Shown here piece after piece: positions 6,399 to 13,575 of a DNA stretch of 23,913 bases. Location of the stretch: assembly GCA_050743265.1 (NCBI GenBank), contig JBOGEN010000192.1, positions 1 through 23,913 of the forward strand, in the 5' to 3' direction. Within the stretch, counting starts at the first letter, position 1, and each line of letters begins with the position of its first letter. Both the position numbers and the translations under genes were made by a program. A model generated the notes under the pieces. That model was not told the origin of the DNA and ran no database searches. It worked only from the letters and a program-made list of their open reading frames with translations. This DNA is from JBOGEN01 sp050743265 (GTDB taxonomy: Bacteria > Actinomycetota > Actinomycetes > JBOGEN01).

Positions 6399-7169
6399 TC
6401 AGCGTGTGTCGCCGACCAGGTCCGCGTCGTCGCTCGGTGCGACCAGGCACCACACGACCTTGCCGCCGTCGGAGGTCGGCAGGGTCCCCCAGCCGTTCGC
6501 CAAGCGGTGCACGAGGAACAGACCCCGCCCCCGCTCCCCGTCCGGGGTGGGGTTGAGCCGCGTCGGCGGCTCCCCGAGCCCGTCACGGACGGCCAGCCTG
6601 AACCCGTTGTCCCCGTACGAGCAGATGACCTGAACGGACGTTCCGGTGTGCAGGACAGCGTTCGTGACCAGCTCGCTGGTCACCAGCGGCGCCGCCCACT
6701 CGTACGCCGTGGCGTTCCACTCCCGACAGGCGGCCGCGACGAACTGTCTGGCTGCCCCCACCGCCTCGGGCTTGGGTGGCAGGACGAATCTCGCCTCGAC
6801 GCGCGCCCGAGCCGTGCTCATGGCCTCCAGCGCCTCGGCCACGGTCAGGAAGCGGGGCAGGCTGCTGCCTCCGTTGTGCCGCACCAGCCGTGACACGGGC
6901 CCGCCGTCGGCACCGGCGAGCACCCAGGGGATGCCTGGCCACTGAGCGGCCTGCCCGGCCATGGCCGCGAACCAGTCCGACGTGTCCCTGTGCGCGTGCG
7001 TCACAGCGTCCACATCGAAGATCACGGCGTCCGGCAGCTCAGCGAGTGCGTAGTTGAAGGCGGTCCGCACCTGCGCGTAGGACTTCGCCGCGAGCCGTCC
7101 GGTCAGTGTCACGACCGCACAGCCCGCGGTGGTCTCCTGGCTCACGCTGAGGCCGGTCACGCAGACCAC
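6399..7169 (-). CDS. Two-domain regulator: STAS/MEDS-like N-terminus and RsbW-type HATPase C-terminus
   Basis: The 256-residue protein starts at GTG 7169 (GTG 7160 is equally possible). The first 120 residues resemble a STAS-like fold (GCAVVTLTGRLAAKSYAQVR and AVIFDVDAVTHAHRD) but I do not see the canonical phosphorylatable serine motif. The C-terminal 125 residues are a GHKL ATPase of the anti-sigma kinase class: N-box TSELVTNAVLHTGT (E166, N170), DGLGEPP (D196), and GERGRGLFLVHRLANGWG with the G2 box. In Streptomyces and relatives such ATPases act as anti-sigma factors or serine kinases in partner switching, and the fusion could hold antagonist and kinase in one chain. The GAF-ANTAR pair converges on it. 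The partner sigma factor is not in the window. Confidence 0.82.
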   Translation of the reverse strand: MVCVTGLSVSQETTAGCAVVTLTGRLAAKSYAQVRTAFNYALAELPDAVIFDVDAVTHAHRDTSDWFAAMAGQAAQWPGIPWVLAGADGGPVSRLVRHNGGSSLPRFLTVAEALEAMSTARARVEARFVLPPKPEAVGAARQFVAAACREWNATAYEWAAPLVTSELVTNAVLHTGTSVQVICSYGDNGFRLAVRDGLGEPPTRLNPTPDGERGRGLFLVHRLANGWGTLPTSDGGKVVWCLVAPSDDADLVGDTR

Positions 7170-7225
7170 TTCCGCTCGGGCGCATTCTGATGCGCCGACC
7201 GGGGTCTCGGGCCGACAAGCAGAGG

Positions 7226-7249
7226 CTACCCAACGTCATGGGAACCAAC
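7226..7249 (-). promoter_or_regulatory. Possible SigB/SigF-type stress promoter of the RsbW-like gene
   Basis: On the minus strand GTTG (7246-7249), a 14-base spacer and GGGTAG (7226-7231) resemble the actinobacterial general-stress consensus GTTT-N14-16-GGGTAt. The leader to GTG 7169 would be about 50 nt. One mismatch in each half; position is suitable. Confidence 0.4.
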
Positions 7250-7373
7250 ACCCCCATTGCCTCCCGATTCCGATCTCACCGGTGTGGTCGTACGTCTGAA
7301 GGTCAGCTCCCGGTGAGCCAGCTCGTCGCCCGCGAGGCAACGGGGCGGGCGACGCCCAGTGCGCGAGCTGTTC

Positions 7374-7435
7374 TCAACCAGAAGGTTGACAATGCCTCCT
7401 CCTCGCCGTACGTTCGTCGTCAACCAAACGGTTGA
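7374..7435 (+). promoter_or_regulatory. ArsR-type operator pair overlapping the promoter of the ArsR-SRPBCC operon
   Basis: Two palindromes share the arms TCAACC / GGTTGA with a 4-base centre: site 1 at 7374-7389 (centre AGAA) and site 2 at 7420-7435 (centre AAAC), 46 bp centre to centre. Site 2 is nearly the reverse complement of site 1 including its flanks (TTCTCAACC at one end, GGTTGAGAA at the other). Between them lies TTGACA (7386-7391), a 17-base spacer and TACGTT (7409-7414), a good promoter. Site 1 overlaps the -35 and site 2 covers the expected start near 7421, so binding of the ArsR-like protein encoded 22 bp downstream would block transcription. Autorepression is inferred. Confidence 0.72.
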
Positions 7436-7456
7436 GAACAGCGGAGGTGATGTGGA

Positions 7457-7816
7457 GTGACCGACGACCGGCTCTCCCCGGTGTTCGCGGCCCTCGCGGA
7501 CCCGACCCGGCGCGACATCGTGGCCCGGCTCTCGGTGGGGGACGCGACGGTCGGCCAGCTGGCCGCGCCGTACGACGTCTCGGTCCAGGCCGTCTCCAAG
7601 CACCTCAAGGTGCTGGAGGACGCCGGTCTGGTGAGCCGCAGCCGGGACGCCCAGCGCCGGCCGTGCCACCTCGAAGCGGATGTGTTCGACCTCATGACCA
7701 CCTGGATCGAGAGGTACCGCAGGCAGGCCGAGGAGCGGTTCCGCCGCCTCGACGCCGTCCTCGCGGCCATGGACGACGACACCCAGAAGACCGATGAGCA
7801 AGGAGCAGCATCATGA
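7457..7816 (+). CDS. ArsR/SmtB-family winged-helix repressor, paired with an SRPBCC protein
   Basis: This 119-residue protein starts at GTG 7457, with GGAGG at 7442-7446 and a nearer TGGA, so initiation signals are strong. It opens with the ArsR signature (VFAALADPTRRDIVARLSVG) followed by QLAAPYDVSVQAVSKHLKVL, the recognition helix, and EDAGLVSRSRDAQRRPCHLE, the wing. No metal-binding Cys pair (ELCVCD-like) is present, so it is not an arsenic or cadmium sensor of the classical type. This subfamily is regularly encoded next to SRPBCC proteins. Its stop overlaps the next start as ATGA (7813-7816). Two palindromes upstream are the likely operators. The ligand is unknown. Confidence 0.92.
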   Translation: MTDDRLSPVFAALADPTRRDIVARLSVGDATVGQLAAPYDVSVQAVSKHLKVLEDAGLVSRSRDAQRRPCHLEADVFDLMTTWIERYRRQAEERFRRLDAVLAAMDDDTQKTDEQGAAS

Positions 7817-8298
7817 GCGCCACCACGACCAACGAGACCCGGATCGAAGCCGACCCCATGCTGCCGACGATCCGCATCGTCCGCGACTTCGACGCCCCAC
7901 CGGAGAAGGTGTTCCGGGCCTGGACCGACCCCGTGCTGGTGGCCCAGTGGCTCGGCCCGCGGTCGATCACCACCGACATCACGTCCTGGGACGCGAGCAC
8001 CGGCGGCAGCTACCGCTACGCGTCGCTGCGCGACGGCGTGGTGATCGCGACGTTCTACGGCTCGTTCCACGAGGTACGACCGAACGAGCGGCTCGTGCAG
8101 ACCTTCACGTACGAGGGCTTCCCGGACGGGGTGAGCCTCGAGACCATGACCTTCGAGGATCTCGGCGGCGGCCGTACGCGGGTCACCGGCCTCTCGGTGG
8201 TCGACACGATGGAGGCCCGCGACATGATCATGGCCAGCGGGATGGACTCCGGCGTGATCGAAGGTTACGAGAAGCTCGACGCCCTCCTCGCGGACTGA
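7813..8298 (+). CDS. SRPBCC (Aha1/AHSA1-type START-like) domain protein
   Basis: The 161-residue product begins at ATG 7813 within the stop of the ArsR gene. It is a single SRPBCC/AHSA1 domain: IRIVRDFDAPPEKVFRAWTD, then VAQWLGPRSITTDITSWDAS, RPNERLVQTFTYEGFPDGVS and the closing GVIEGYEKLDALLAD helix. This fold makes a deep hydrophobic cavity for lipids or aromatic ligands. Bacterial members paired with ArsR repressors are poorly characterised and may bind or modify the inducer. There is no signal peptide, so it is cytosolic. Translational coupling with the repressor indicates a shared signal. Family assignment is firm; role is not. Confidence 0.92.
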   Translation: MSATTTNETRIEADPMLPTIRIVRDFDAPPEKVFRAWTDPVLVAQWLGPRSITTDITSWDASTGGSYRYASLRDGVVIATFYGSFHEVRPNERLVQTFTYEGFPDGVSLETMTFEDLGGGRTRVTGLSVVDTMEARDMIMASGMDSGVIEGYEKLDALLAD

Positions 8299-8347
8299 GG
8301 ACGCGAGGGGCCGCTGGCATCGCGCCAGGAGGCGAGGGCGAGCAGCG

Positions 8348-8965
8348 CTACGACGAGTGAGCCGTCCCGAGGGACTGGGCACCCAGGACCTTCGGGGCGG
8401 CTTCCTCGTAGAACACCTCGAGCCCCGTGACGGTGAACCCGGCGACCGTGAGCAGGTCGACGATGGGTCGGCTGAGGTGGCACCCCCCGGCCAGCCTCTT
8501 CTGCACCGGGTCGAGGCGGTACTGCCACCGCCGTACGGACTCGTCGGGGGCCAGGCCGTGCTCGACGAAGTGCAGCGTGCCTCCCGGCTTGAGGACCCGC
8601 CTCACCTCGTGCAGCGCGGTGAGGACGTCCGGGATGGTGCACAGCGTCCACGTGGACAGGGCCGTGTCATAGCTGTCGCTCGGCAACGGCAGGGACGCGG
8701 CGTCCAGCCCGGCCCGCTGCACGGGGACGCGGGACGCGGCGACGCGCTTGGAGGCCAGCCTCCAGCCGAGGTCGGCGGGCTCGACCGCGTCGACGCTCGT
8801 GACGGCCGGCGGGTAGAAGGGCACGTTGTGCCCGGACCCGAAGCCGATCTCCAGCACCCGCCCGTGGAGGTCCGCACAGACCTGACGGCGAAGCTTCTGT
8901 GCTGGCTTCACCCCACAGGCGACGTTGACGACGCGCGGCAGCACGTGGTCGACGTAGAACCCCAT
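8348..8965 (-). CDS. Class I SAM-dependent methyltransferase (UbiE/Methyltransf_11 type)
   Basis: The 205-residue protein starts at ATG 8965 (MGFYVDHVLPRVVNVACGVK), with GGAGG about 6 nt upstream; an in-frame start 66 nt earlier lacks such a site. Motif I is RVLEIGFGSGHNVPFYPP (about residues 36-53), followed by VDAVEPADLG as the acidic strand end, DSYDTALSTWTLCTIPD as motif IV, and HEVRRVLKPGGTLHFVEHGL as the post-motif strand typical of Methyltransf_11. The C-terminus has the DPVQKRLAGGCHLSRPI segment seen in small phospholipid-N- or quinone-methyltransferase-like proteins. The substrate is not deducible. It is convergent with the ArsR/SRPBCC operon and not obviously part of a larger operon. 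Confidence 0.9.
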   Translation of the reverse strand: MGFYVDHVLPRVVNVACGVKPAQKLRRQVCADLHGRVLEIGFGSGHNVPFYPPAVTSVDAVEPADLGWRLASKRVAASRVPVQRAGLDAASLPLPSDSYDTALSTWTLCTIPDVLTALHEVRRVLKPGGTLHFVEHGLAPDESVRRWQYRLDPVQKRLAGGCHLSRPIVDLLTVAGFTVTGLEVFYEEAAPKVLGAQSLGTAHSS

Positions 8966-9132
8966 TCCGGCCTCCTCCTCCGCGGCGGTACCGCCCCCGT
9001 CCGCCGCCTGCACGTCCGGCGGGCGGCGCACGGATCACGCCACCCGGATGATGCCGTACTCCCCCAGCCTGCGGTCGGACGGTGACAATCGGCATCGGGG
9101 ACCTGCCGGTCCACCCCGACGACACGTCACCC

Positions 9133-9150
9133 GTTCCGGTTCACCGGAAC
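9133..9150 (-). terminator. Hairpin terminator after the phospholipase-D-like gene
   Basis: GTTCCGG / CCGGAAC form a perfect 7-bp stem around TTCA, 9 nt downstream (minus strand) of the stop codon at 9160-9162. Confidence 0.6.
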
Positions 9151-9159
9151 CCGGCGCCC

Positions 9160-10872
9160 TCAGCCCAGGACAGGCTCGGTCGGCTCCACTGTCGGCGTCT
9201 CGTCAGGTGCCGGTGTCTCGTCCGGTGCGGGCGTCTCGCTCGGGGTCGGCTCCGGCGTGGAGGTCTCCTCCGGGTCGGGAGACGGTCGTGTCGTTCTCGG
9301 GCACCTGGTCACCCTCTTGGCGAGGTAGCGGTACTGCCCCGCGAACTGCTGCCACAGGGCGCCGTTGTCCACCCGCGAGTCCGGGCCGGCGCGCTCGACC
9401 GACACCCGGAGCAACGCCTCGTCCCCGAGACGCAGGGCGCTCTGGGCGAGGTTGTGCGAGCCCTCCCACACCGCGTGTTCCGGCGCGCCTGTGCTTCGCC
9501 TGACCGCGTCCACGAAGAGGAACTTGTCGTGCAGCTTCGGTGCGCAGTCGACGTCCAGCTCCTCCTCGCGCAGGGTGGCGGAGCCTGCCTTGTAGAGGGC
9601 CTCCTTGCGGGCGGCCATGATGACGCGGACGTCGCAGCCGCGCTCCTGAAGGCCGGCGAGGGAGTCGATGACCTCAGGCCGGTACGGGGAGACGATCATC
9701 TGGGCGAGCCGCACGTCGTCGTGGCCGGGCCTGCAGGTGTAGCGGTCCAGCTCGCGGGCGACGAAGTCCGGCCCGGTCCACGGCGAGAACGTGACCGCAG
9801 TTCCTCGGTTCTTCGATCCCCGGCGCTCCCCCAGGGCGGGGTCGACCCACACTCCGTCCTGCAGGTGGACGCCGTACAGGGCGAGGTCGAGGCCGAGCCC
9901 GGCGGCCCGCGCGCTCCACGCCGAGCAGCCGCGCGTGCCGCACGTGTTCAGGCTCTCCCATCGGGCGTCGTACTCGCGGTAGAGCGTGGCGTCCTTCCAG
10001 AGCACGACGGCACTCTGGTACCTGTCCGCGAGCTGTGGCCAGCTCCAGTTCGCCGAGCTCTGCAGCACGAGCGGGTCGGCGCCGGGCTGCCACGTCGTGT
10101 TGCTCACGAGCAGGAACTTGTTGTGCTGCAGCTCGTTGGTGCCGCCACCCCCGGGCAGGGGGTCGGTCGCGCGGCAGCCGCGGAAGCAGGTGGTGACCTG
10201 TGCGAACTTGCGGAGGGTCCGCAGCGTGGCGGGACCGTCCGTGCGCTCGCGGTAGACCCGCTCGTCGAGCACGATCTGGACCCGGACGTTGCGCCGGGCG
10301 TGCACGAACCGCAGCGCGTCGAGGACGCGCTCCACCTCCCGGGAGCCCAGGTGCACATAGTAGAGCGCGATCCGGACCGTGGAGTTGCGCGCCGCCGCGC
10401 AGATCGTCCCGTGCAGGCCACGCGTCACCGGGGACGGGGCCGGGCGGCCGGGACGGGTGAAGAAGCCGCGCACCCGTGCCGTCGGGCGGGGGGTGGCCGT
10501 GCAGTCGTGACGCCTCGTGAGGGTCACCGTGCGCGACACCCCGGTCGGCCGTCCCGCGGCCTTGGGGCTGATCACGCGGTACGGCGTCGTCCCGTACCGG
10601 GGCCGCACCGCGAACCTGAAGGTCCTGGTCCGGGTGACCGTCGTCCGCGCGATCGTGTGCCACGAGCTCGACCGGCGCTGCAGCAGGGCCGGGCTACCGG
10701 GGCGGGCAGGCCGGACGCGGCCCTTCATCACCACCCTGGTGGGCCCGAAAACGGTCGCGTGAGAGGCGGAGATCGTCACCTGGACGGAGTCGGCGGCGTG
10801 GGCCGGCGACGCGGCGACGAGCAGGGACACGAAGGACAGTCCCACGACCAACGCGGACACAGCGCGGCGCAT
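9160..10872 (-). CDS. Secreted phospholipase-D-like (HKD) protein with acidic Pro/Thr/Glu tail
   Basis: This 570-residue protein has a Sec signal peptide (MRRAVSALVVGLSFVSLLVA, cleavage near SPAHA|ADS). An Ig- or beta-sandwich-like segment follows to about residue 120, then two PLD half-domains. The second HKD motif is complete, LHDKFLFVD with H448, K450 and D455. The first reads HNKFLLVS with H250 and K252 but Ser257 in place of Asp, and is followed by LQSSANWSW. PLD enzymes need both His residues, which are present, so activity is possible. The last 45 residues are Pro/Thr/Glu/Asp-rich with tandem PAPDET units, resembling a wall-spanning or unfolded tail, without an LPxTG motif. Cysteines are frequent, suggesting disulfides. 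It may cleave phospholipids or other phosphodiesters outside the cell. The substrate is unknown. Confidence 0.87.
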   Translation of the reverse strand: MRRAVSALVVGLSFVSLLVAASPAHAADSVQVTISASHATVFGPTRVVMKGRVRPARPGSPALLQRRSSSWHTIARTTVTRTRTFRFAVRPRYGTTPYRVISPKAAGRPTGVSRTVTLTRRHDCTATPRPTARVRGFFTRPGRPAPSPVTRGLHGTICAAARNSTVRIALYYVHLGSREVERVLDALRFVHARRNVRVQIVLDERVYRERTDGPATLRTLRKFAQVTTCFRGCRATDPLPGGGGTNELQHNKFLLVSNTTWQPGADPLVLQSSANWSWPQLADRYQSAVVLWKDATLYREYDARWESLNTCGTRGCSAWSARAAGLGLDLALYGVHLQDGVWVDPALGERRGSKNRGTAVTFSPWTGPDFVARELDRYTCRPGHDDVRLAQMIVSPYRPEVIDSLAGLQERGCDVRVIMAARKEALYKAGSATLREEELDVDCAPKLHDKFLFVDAVRRSTGAPEHAVWEGSHNLAQSALRLGDEALLRVSVERAGPDSRVDNGALWQQFAGQYRYLAKRVTRCPRTTRPSPDPEETSTPEPTPSETPAPDETPAPDETPTVEPTEPVLG

Positions 10873-10880
10873 CGGCTCTC

Positions 10881-10905
10881 GCCCCCGTGAGGCCCTCCCG
10901 GGGGC
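10881..10905 (-). other. Hairpin in the leader just before the PLD-like start
   Basis: GCCCCCG / CGGGGGC form a 7-bp GC stem around an 11-base loop, ending 9 nt before ATG 10872 and including the only purine-rich stretch that could serve as ribosome-binding site. It could limit translation initiation, or be the tail of a terminator. Function is inferred. Confidence 0.3.
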
Positions 10906-10960
10906 CGGTTGCCGTCGGGCTCACCCGGACGGCTGGCACGCGAGCAGGGCGAACCGCGCC

Positions 10961-11000
10961 GGTCAGAGGTGAGGAGGCGTCTGGGCGCCTCCTCCTGACC
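10961..11000 (-). terminator. Hairpin terminator after the sulfotransferase gene
   Basis: GAGGAGGCG (10971-10979) pairs with CGCCTCCTC (10986-10994) around a 6-base loop, extended by GGTCAG (10961-10966) and CTGACC (10995-11000) with an AGGT bulge. It lies about 50 nt past the stop at 11052. Confidence 0.65.
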
Positions 11001-11051
11001 CTCGGCGGCACGCTGGCGGGACTTGAGGTGGTCAGGCCCCGAGAGGCCGGC

Positions 11052-12095
11052 TCAGCCGGGCTGGCCCGCGGCCCCGCGCTGGCCGGCGGTGAGCTGGGCC
11101 GCCACGGAGGCGTCCTCGCGCCGGCGCAGGCGGGCGTCACCGAGACGCCGCCGGTGCAGGGCCATCTGGCGCCGCCCGTACTCGCGGCTGAACGAGAGCA
11201 GCTGGGCGGGGGTGGGCCGCGTGCCCGCGCCGGAGAGGGGGTAGCCGCAGGAGCGCAGCCGGCGCCCGGCCACCCACTCCATGAGGCCGATCTCGTGCGG
11301 CTCGAGACCCTCGCGCCACGACTCGACGGCAGCCGTGTCGACAGCCCCGGTGAGCCGGACGTGGTGCGCGCGGGTCTTCTTCTTCGGCACCGCGTACCGG
11401 GCCACGTCGGTCGTCTTGAGCATCTCCTCGTCGAAGCGTTCGCCGAGGAAGCCGCACAGCCGGCGCAGCTCGGCCTCGGGGTCGTTGACGAGGTGCTCGT
11501 AGTGCAGCTCGTGGTACGAGCCCTCGGACAGGTGCCTCGTGTCCTTGCGAACCCTCTCCTGGGCCATCAGCCAGGTCGCCACGCCCCCGTCGACTCCGGT
11601 GTTCCACCAGGCCATCCGCTTGAGCGAGGCCACGCACGCACGCCCGTCGCGCACGATGTGCACGATCTGCGCGTCGGGGAAGAGCCGCAGCAGGACGTCC
11701 ACGTCCTGCCAGTAGCCGGGACGCTTGTCGCCCCAGCGGGGCTTGCCGAACCGGTTCGCGTACGCCCGCAGCACGATGCCCACCGCGGAGCCGAGGGTGG
11801 GCGGCCCCGCCATGATCTGGTCGGCCACCTCGTCCGCGTCCAGCTTGAGCACGCGGAACTTGCCCTCACGCCGCTCGGTGAGCCAGCGGGCCAGCTCGCG
11901 GCGGTTGGACTCCACGGTGAGGTCGCCGAAGCGCTGCCGCTCCCGGTACGCGTGCACGACGAACCGAGTCTCCGGCGGGATCGCGATCCGCGGGTGCGCG
12001 TGCAGCATGACCTGCAGCAGCGTCGTACCCGACCGGGGGCACCCGACGACGAAGATCGGCCTGTCGTTCAGGCCCTCGGGCGGCTCCTCGGCCAC
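11052..12095 (-). CDS. PAPS-dependent sulfotransferase family protein
   Basis: The 347-residue protein starts at GTG 12095, with AGGAGG 4 nt upstream; GTG 12113 is an alternative six codons longer without a ribosome-binding site. The 5'-phosphosulfate-binding loop is PIFVVGCPRSGTTLLQVMLH (P-S-B loop at residues 19-25) and the 3'-phosphate-binding strand is AQIVHIVRDGRACVASLKRM. The stretch GDKRPGYWQDVDVLLRLFPD is typical of the Sulfotransfer_3 family. Such enzymes transfer sulfate from PAPS to hydroxyls or amines of glycolipids, saccharides or small molecules. The C-terminal 60 residues are basic (RREYGRRQMALHRRRLGDAR-like) and not part of the core. It lies 150 nt past ectD with a strong terminator between, so it is probably a separate unit rather than an ectoine gene. 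Confidence 0.88.
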   Translation of the reverse strand: MAEEPPEGLNDRPIFVVGCPRSGTTLLQVMLHAHPRIAIPPETRFVVHAYRERQRFGDLTVESNRRELARWLTERREGKFRVLKLDADEVADQIMAGPPTLGSAVGIVLRAYANRFGKPRWGDKRPGYWQDVDVLLRLFPDAQIVHIVRDGRACVASLKRMAWWNTGVDGGVATWLMAQERVRKDTRHLSEGSYHELHYEHLVNDPEAELRRLCGFLGERFDEEMLKTTDVARYAVPKKKTRAHHVRLTGAVDTAAVESWREGLEPHEIGLMEWVAGRRLRSCGYPLSGAGTRPTPAQLLSFSREYGRRQMALHRRRLGDARLRRREDASVAAQLTAGQRGAAGQPG

Positions 12096-12191
12096 GGCAC
12101 CTCCTGCTCGCACGCACCGGACGCGCGGCGAAAACGTTCATGGTAGCGGCGGGCCCACCGCACACGCCGCCGAGCCGACCGCCACAGTACG

Positions 12192-12226
12192 GCGGCCCGG
12201 CCCCCTCGGACGAAGGGCCGGGCCGC
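12192..12226 (-). terminator. Strong hairpin terminator at the end of the ect operon
   Basis: GCGGCCCGGCCC (12192-12203) and GGGCCGGGCCGC (12215-12226) form a perfect 12-bp GC stem around an 11-base loop, 20 nt downstream of the ectD stop. Confidence 0.8.
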
Positions 12227-12245
12227 TGGACGGGACCGCGTGCGG

Positions 12246-13148
12246 TCAGCGCGGGACGGGGGTGAAGTCCCGTGCAGCGATGAAGGCGGGACGCCGCGAG
12301 GGCGCGGCGAACGGCTCCACCATCGTGTTCTCCACGCTGTTGAACACGACGAACACGTTCGACCGCGGGAACGGCGTGATGTTGCCGTTCGACCCGTGCA
12401 TGCAGTTGCAGTCGAACATCGTCGCCGACGCGGCCTTGCCCGTGAACAGCTTGATGCCGTGCTCGTGCGCCAGCTTCGTGAGGCTGTCCGGGTCGGGCGT
12501 GCCGATCTCCTGGTTCTTCAGCGACTCCTTGTAGTGGTCCGCCGGGGTCTCCCCCACGCAGGACACGAACGTCTTGTGCGATCCGGGCATGATCATGAGG
12601 CCGCCGTTGTGGACGTGGTTCTCGGTGAGCGCGATCGAGATGCTCACCGCGCGCATCCGGGGCATGCCGTCCTCGGCGTGCCACGTCTCGAAGTCGGAGT
12701 GCCAGTAGAAGTCCTTGCCCTTGAAGCCGGGCTTGTAGTTGACCCGGCTCTGGTGCACGTACACGTCGGAGCCGAGGAGCTGGCGGGCACGGTCCGCGAC
12801 CCGCGGGTCGTTCACCAGCGCGGAGAACACCTCGCTGATCTTGTGCACCTCGAAGATCGAGCGCACCTCGTTCGAGTTGGGCTCGACGACCGTCCGCGAG
12901 TCGGCCTTGAGCGCCTCGTCCGAGGACAGGCGACGCAGCTCGTTCCGGCACGTCTCCAGCTCGCTGGGCGTGATCAGCTCGTCCACGGTGAGGAAGCCGT
13001 CGGCTTCGAACCCGGCGAGCGTGTCGGCATCAAGCGGGCCGTCGTCCGCGGACCCCCAGACACCCGGCTCCGCGCGCGGGATGAAGGACGGCTCCGGAGC
13101 GGAGCGGGTGGGGTAGGCGTCGGCGACGCGGTCCATCTGTGCGGTCAT
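12246..13148 (-). CDS. ectD: Ectoine hydroxylase, Fe(II)/2-oxoglutarate dioxygenase
   Basis: EctD converts ectoine to 5-hydroxyectoine using O2, Fe(II) and 2-oxoglutarate in the cytosol. The 300-residue length fits the family. The signature FYWHSDFETWHAEDGMPRMR is present, with iron ligands H150 and D152 and the distal His251 in CNCMHGSNGNITPFPRSN. The 2-oxoglutarate-side block NVFVVFNSVEN follows. ATG 13148 (MTAQMDRVADAYPTRSAPEP) overlaps the ectC stop as ATGA, so it is translationally coupled as the last gene of ectABCD. Its presence means the strain makes hydroxyectoine as well as ectoine, a combination linked to heat and desiccation protection. A strong terminator follows. Confidence 0.97.
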   Translation of the reverse strand: MTAQMDRVADAYPTRSAPEPSFIPRAEPGVWGSADDGPLDADTLAGFEADGFLTVDELITPSELETCRNELRRLSSDEALKADSRTVVEPNSNEVRSIFEVHKISEVFSALVNDPRVADRARQLLGSDVYVHQSRVNYKPGFKGKDFYWHSDFETWHAEDGMPRMRAVSISIALTENHVHNGGLMIMPGSHKTFVSCVGETPADHYKESLKNQEIGTPDPDSLTKLAHEHGIKLFTGKAASATMFDCNCMHGSNGNITPFPRSNVFVVFNSVENTMVEPFAAPSRRPAFIAARDFTPVPR

Positions 13149-13558
13149 GCGGGAACCTCCTTCGGCTCGTCGTCCTCGACGATCAGCGGGTACACCCCGT
13201 TCTCGTCGTGCACCTCGCGGCCGGTACAGGGCGGGTTGAACACGCACACCATGCGCAGGTCGGTCCGCGCGGTCAGCGTGTGGTGCTCGTGCCCGTCGAG
13301 CAGGTACATCGTGCCGGGGGCGATGGGGTACACGGTGCCGGTCTCGTCGTCGACGAGCTCACCCTCACCCTCGACGCAGTACACGGCCTCGATGTGGTTC
13401 GCGTACCACATCGCGGTCGACGTACCGGCGTACAGGACGGTGTCGTGCAGGGAGAAGCCGACCTTCTCCTGAGCCAGGACGAAACGCCGGCTGCGCCACG
13501 TGGGCGCCTCGACGTCACGCTCGGTGCCCGAGATGTCAGCCAGTGAACGAACGATCAT
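13145..13558 (-). CDS. ectC: L-ectoine synthase
   Basis: EctC cyclises N-gamma-acetyl-L-2,4-diaminobutyrate to ectoine by loss of water. The 137-residue cupin starts at ATG 13558 (MIVRSLADISGTERDVEAPT) with GGAGGAG upstream. The residues known to bind the metal in characterised EctC, Tyr52, Glu57 and His93, fall at exactly these positions here (W51-Y52-A-N-H-I-E57 and GHEHH93). The family stretch YCVEGEGELVDDETG and the iron-cupin core GTMYLLDGHEHHTLTA are intact. It lies 17 nt after ectB and overlaps ectD by 4 nt. Nothing is unusual about it. Confidence 0.97.
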   Translation of the reverse strand: MIVRSLADISGTERDVEAPTWRSRRFVLAQEKVGFSLHDTVLYAGTSTAMWYANHIEAVYCVEGEGELVDDETGTVYPIAPGTMYLLDGHEHHTLTARTDLRMVCVFNPPCTGREVHDENGVYPLIVEDDEPKEVPA

Positions 13559-13575
13559 GCGGTCTCCTCCTCGCC

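Noticed and set aside
8314..8328. Hairpin CTGGC-ATCGC-GCCAG between the SRPBCC gene and the methyltransferase
   Set aside because: Only five pairs, no extension or U-tract; too weak to call a terminator.
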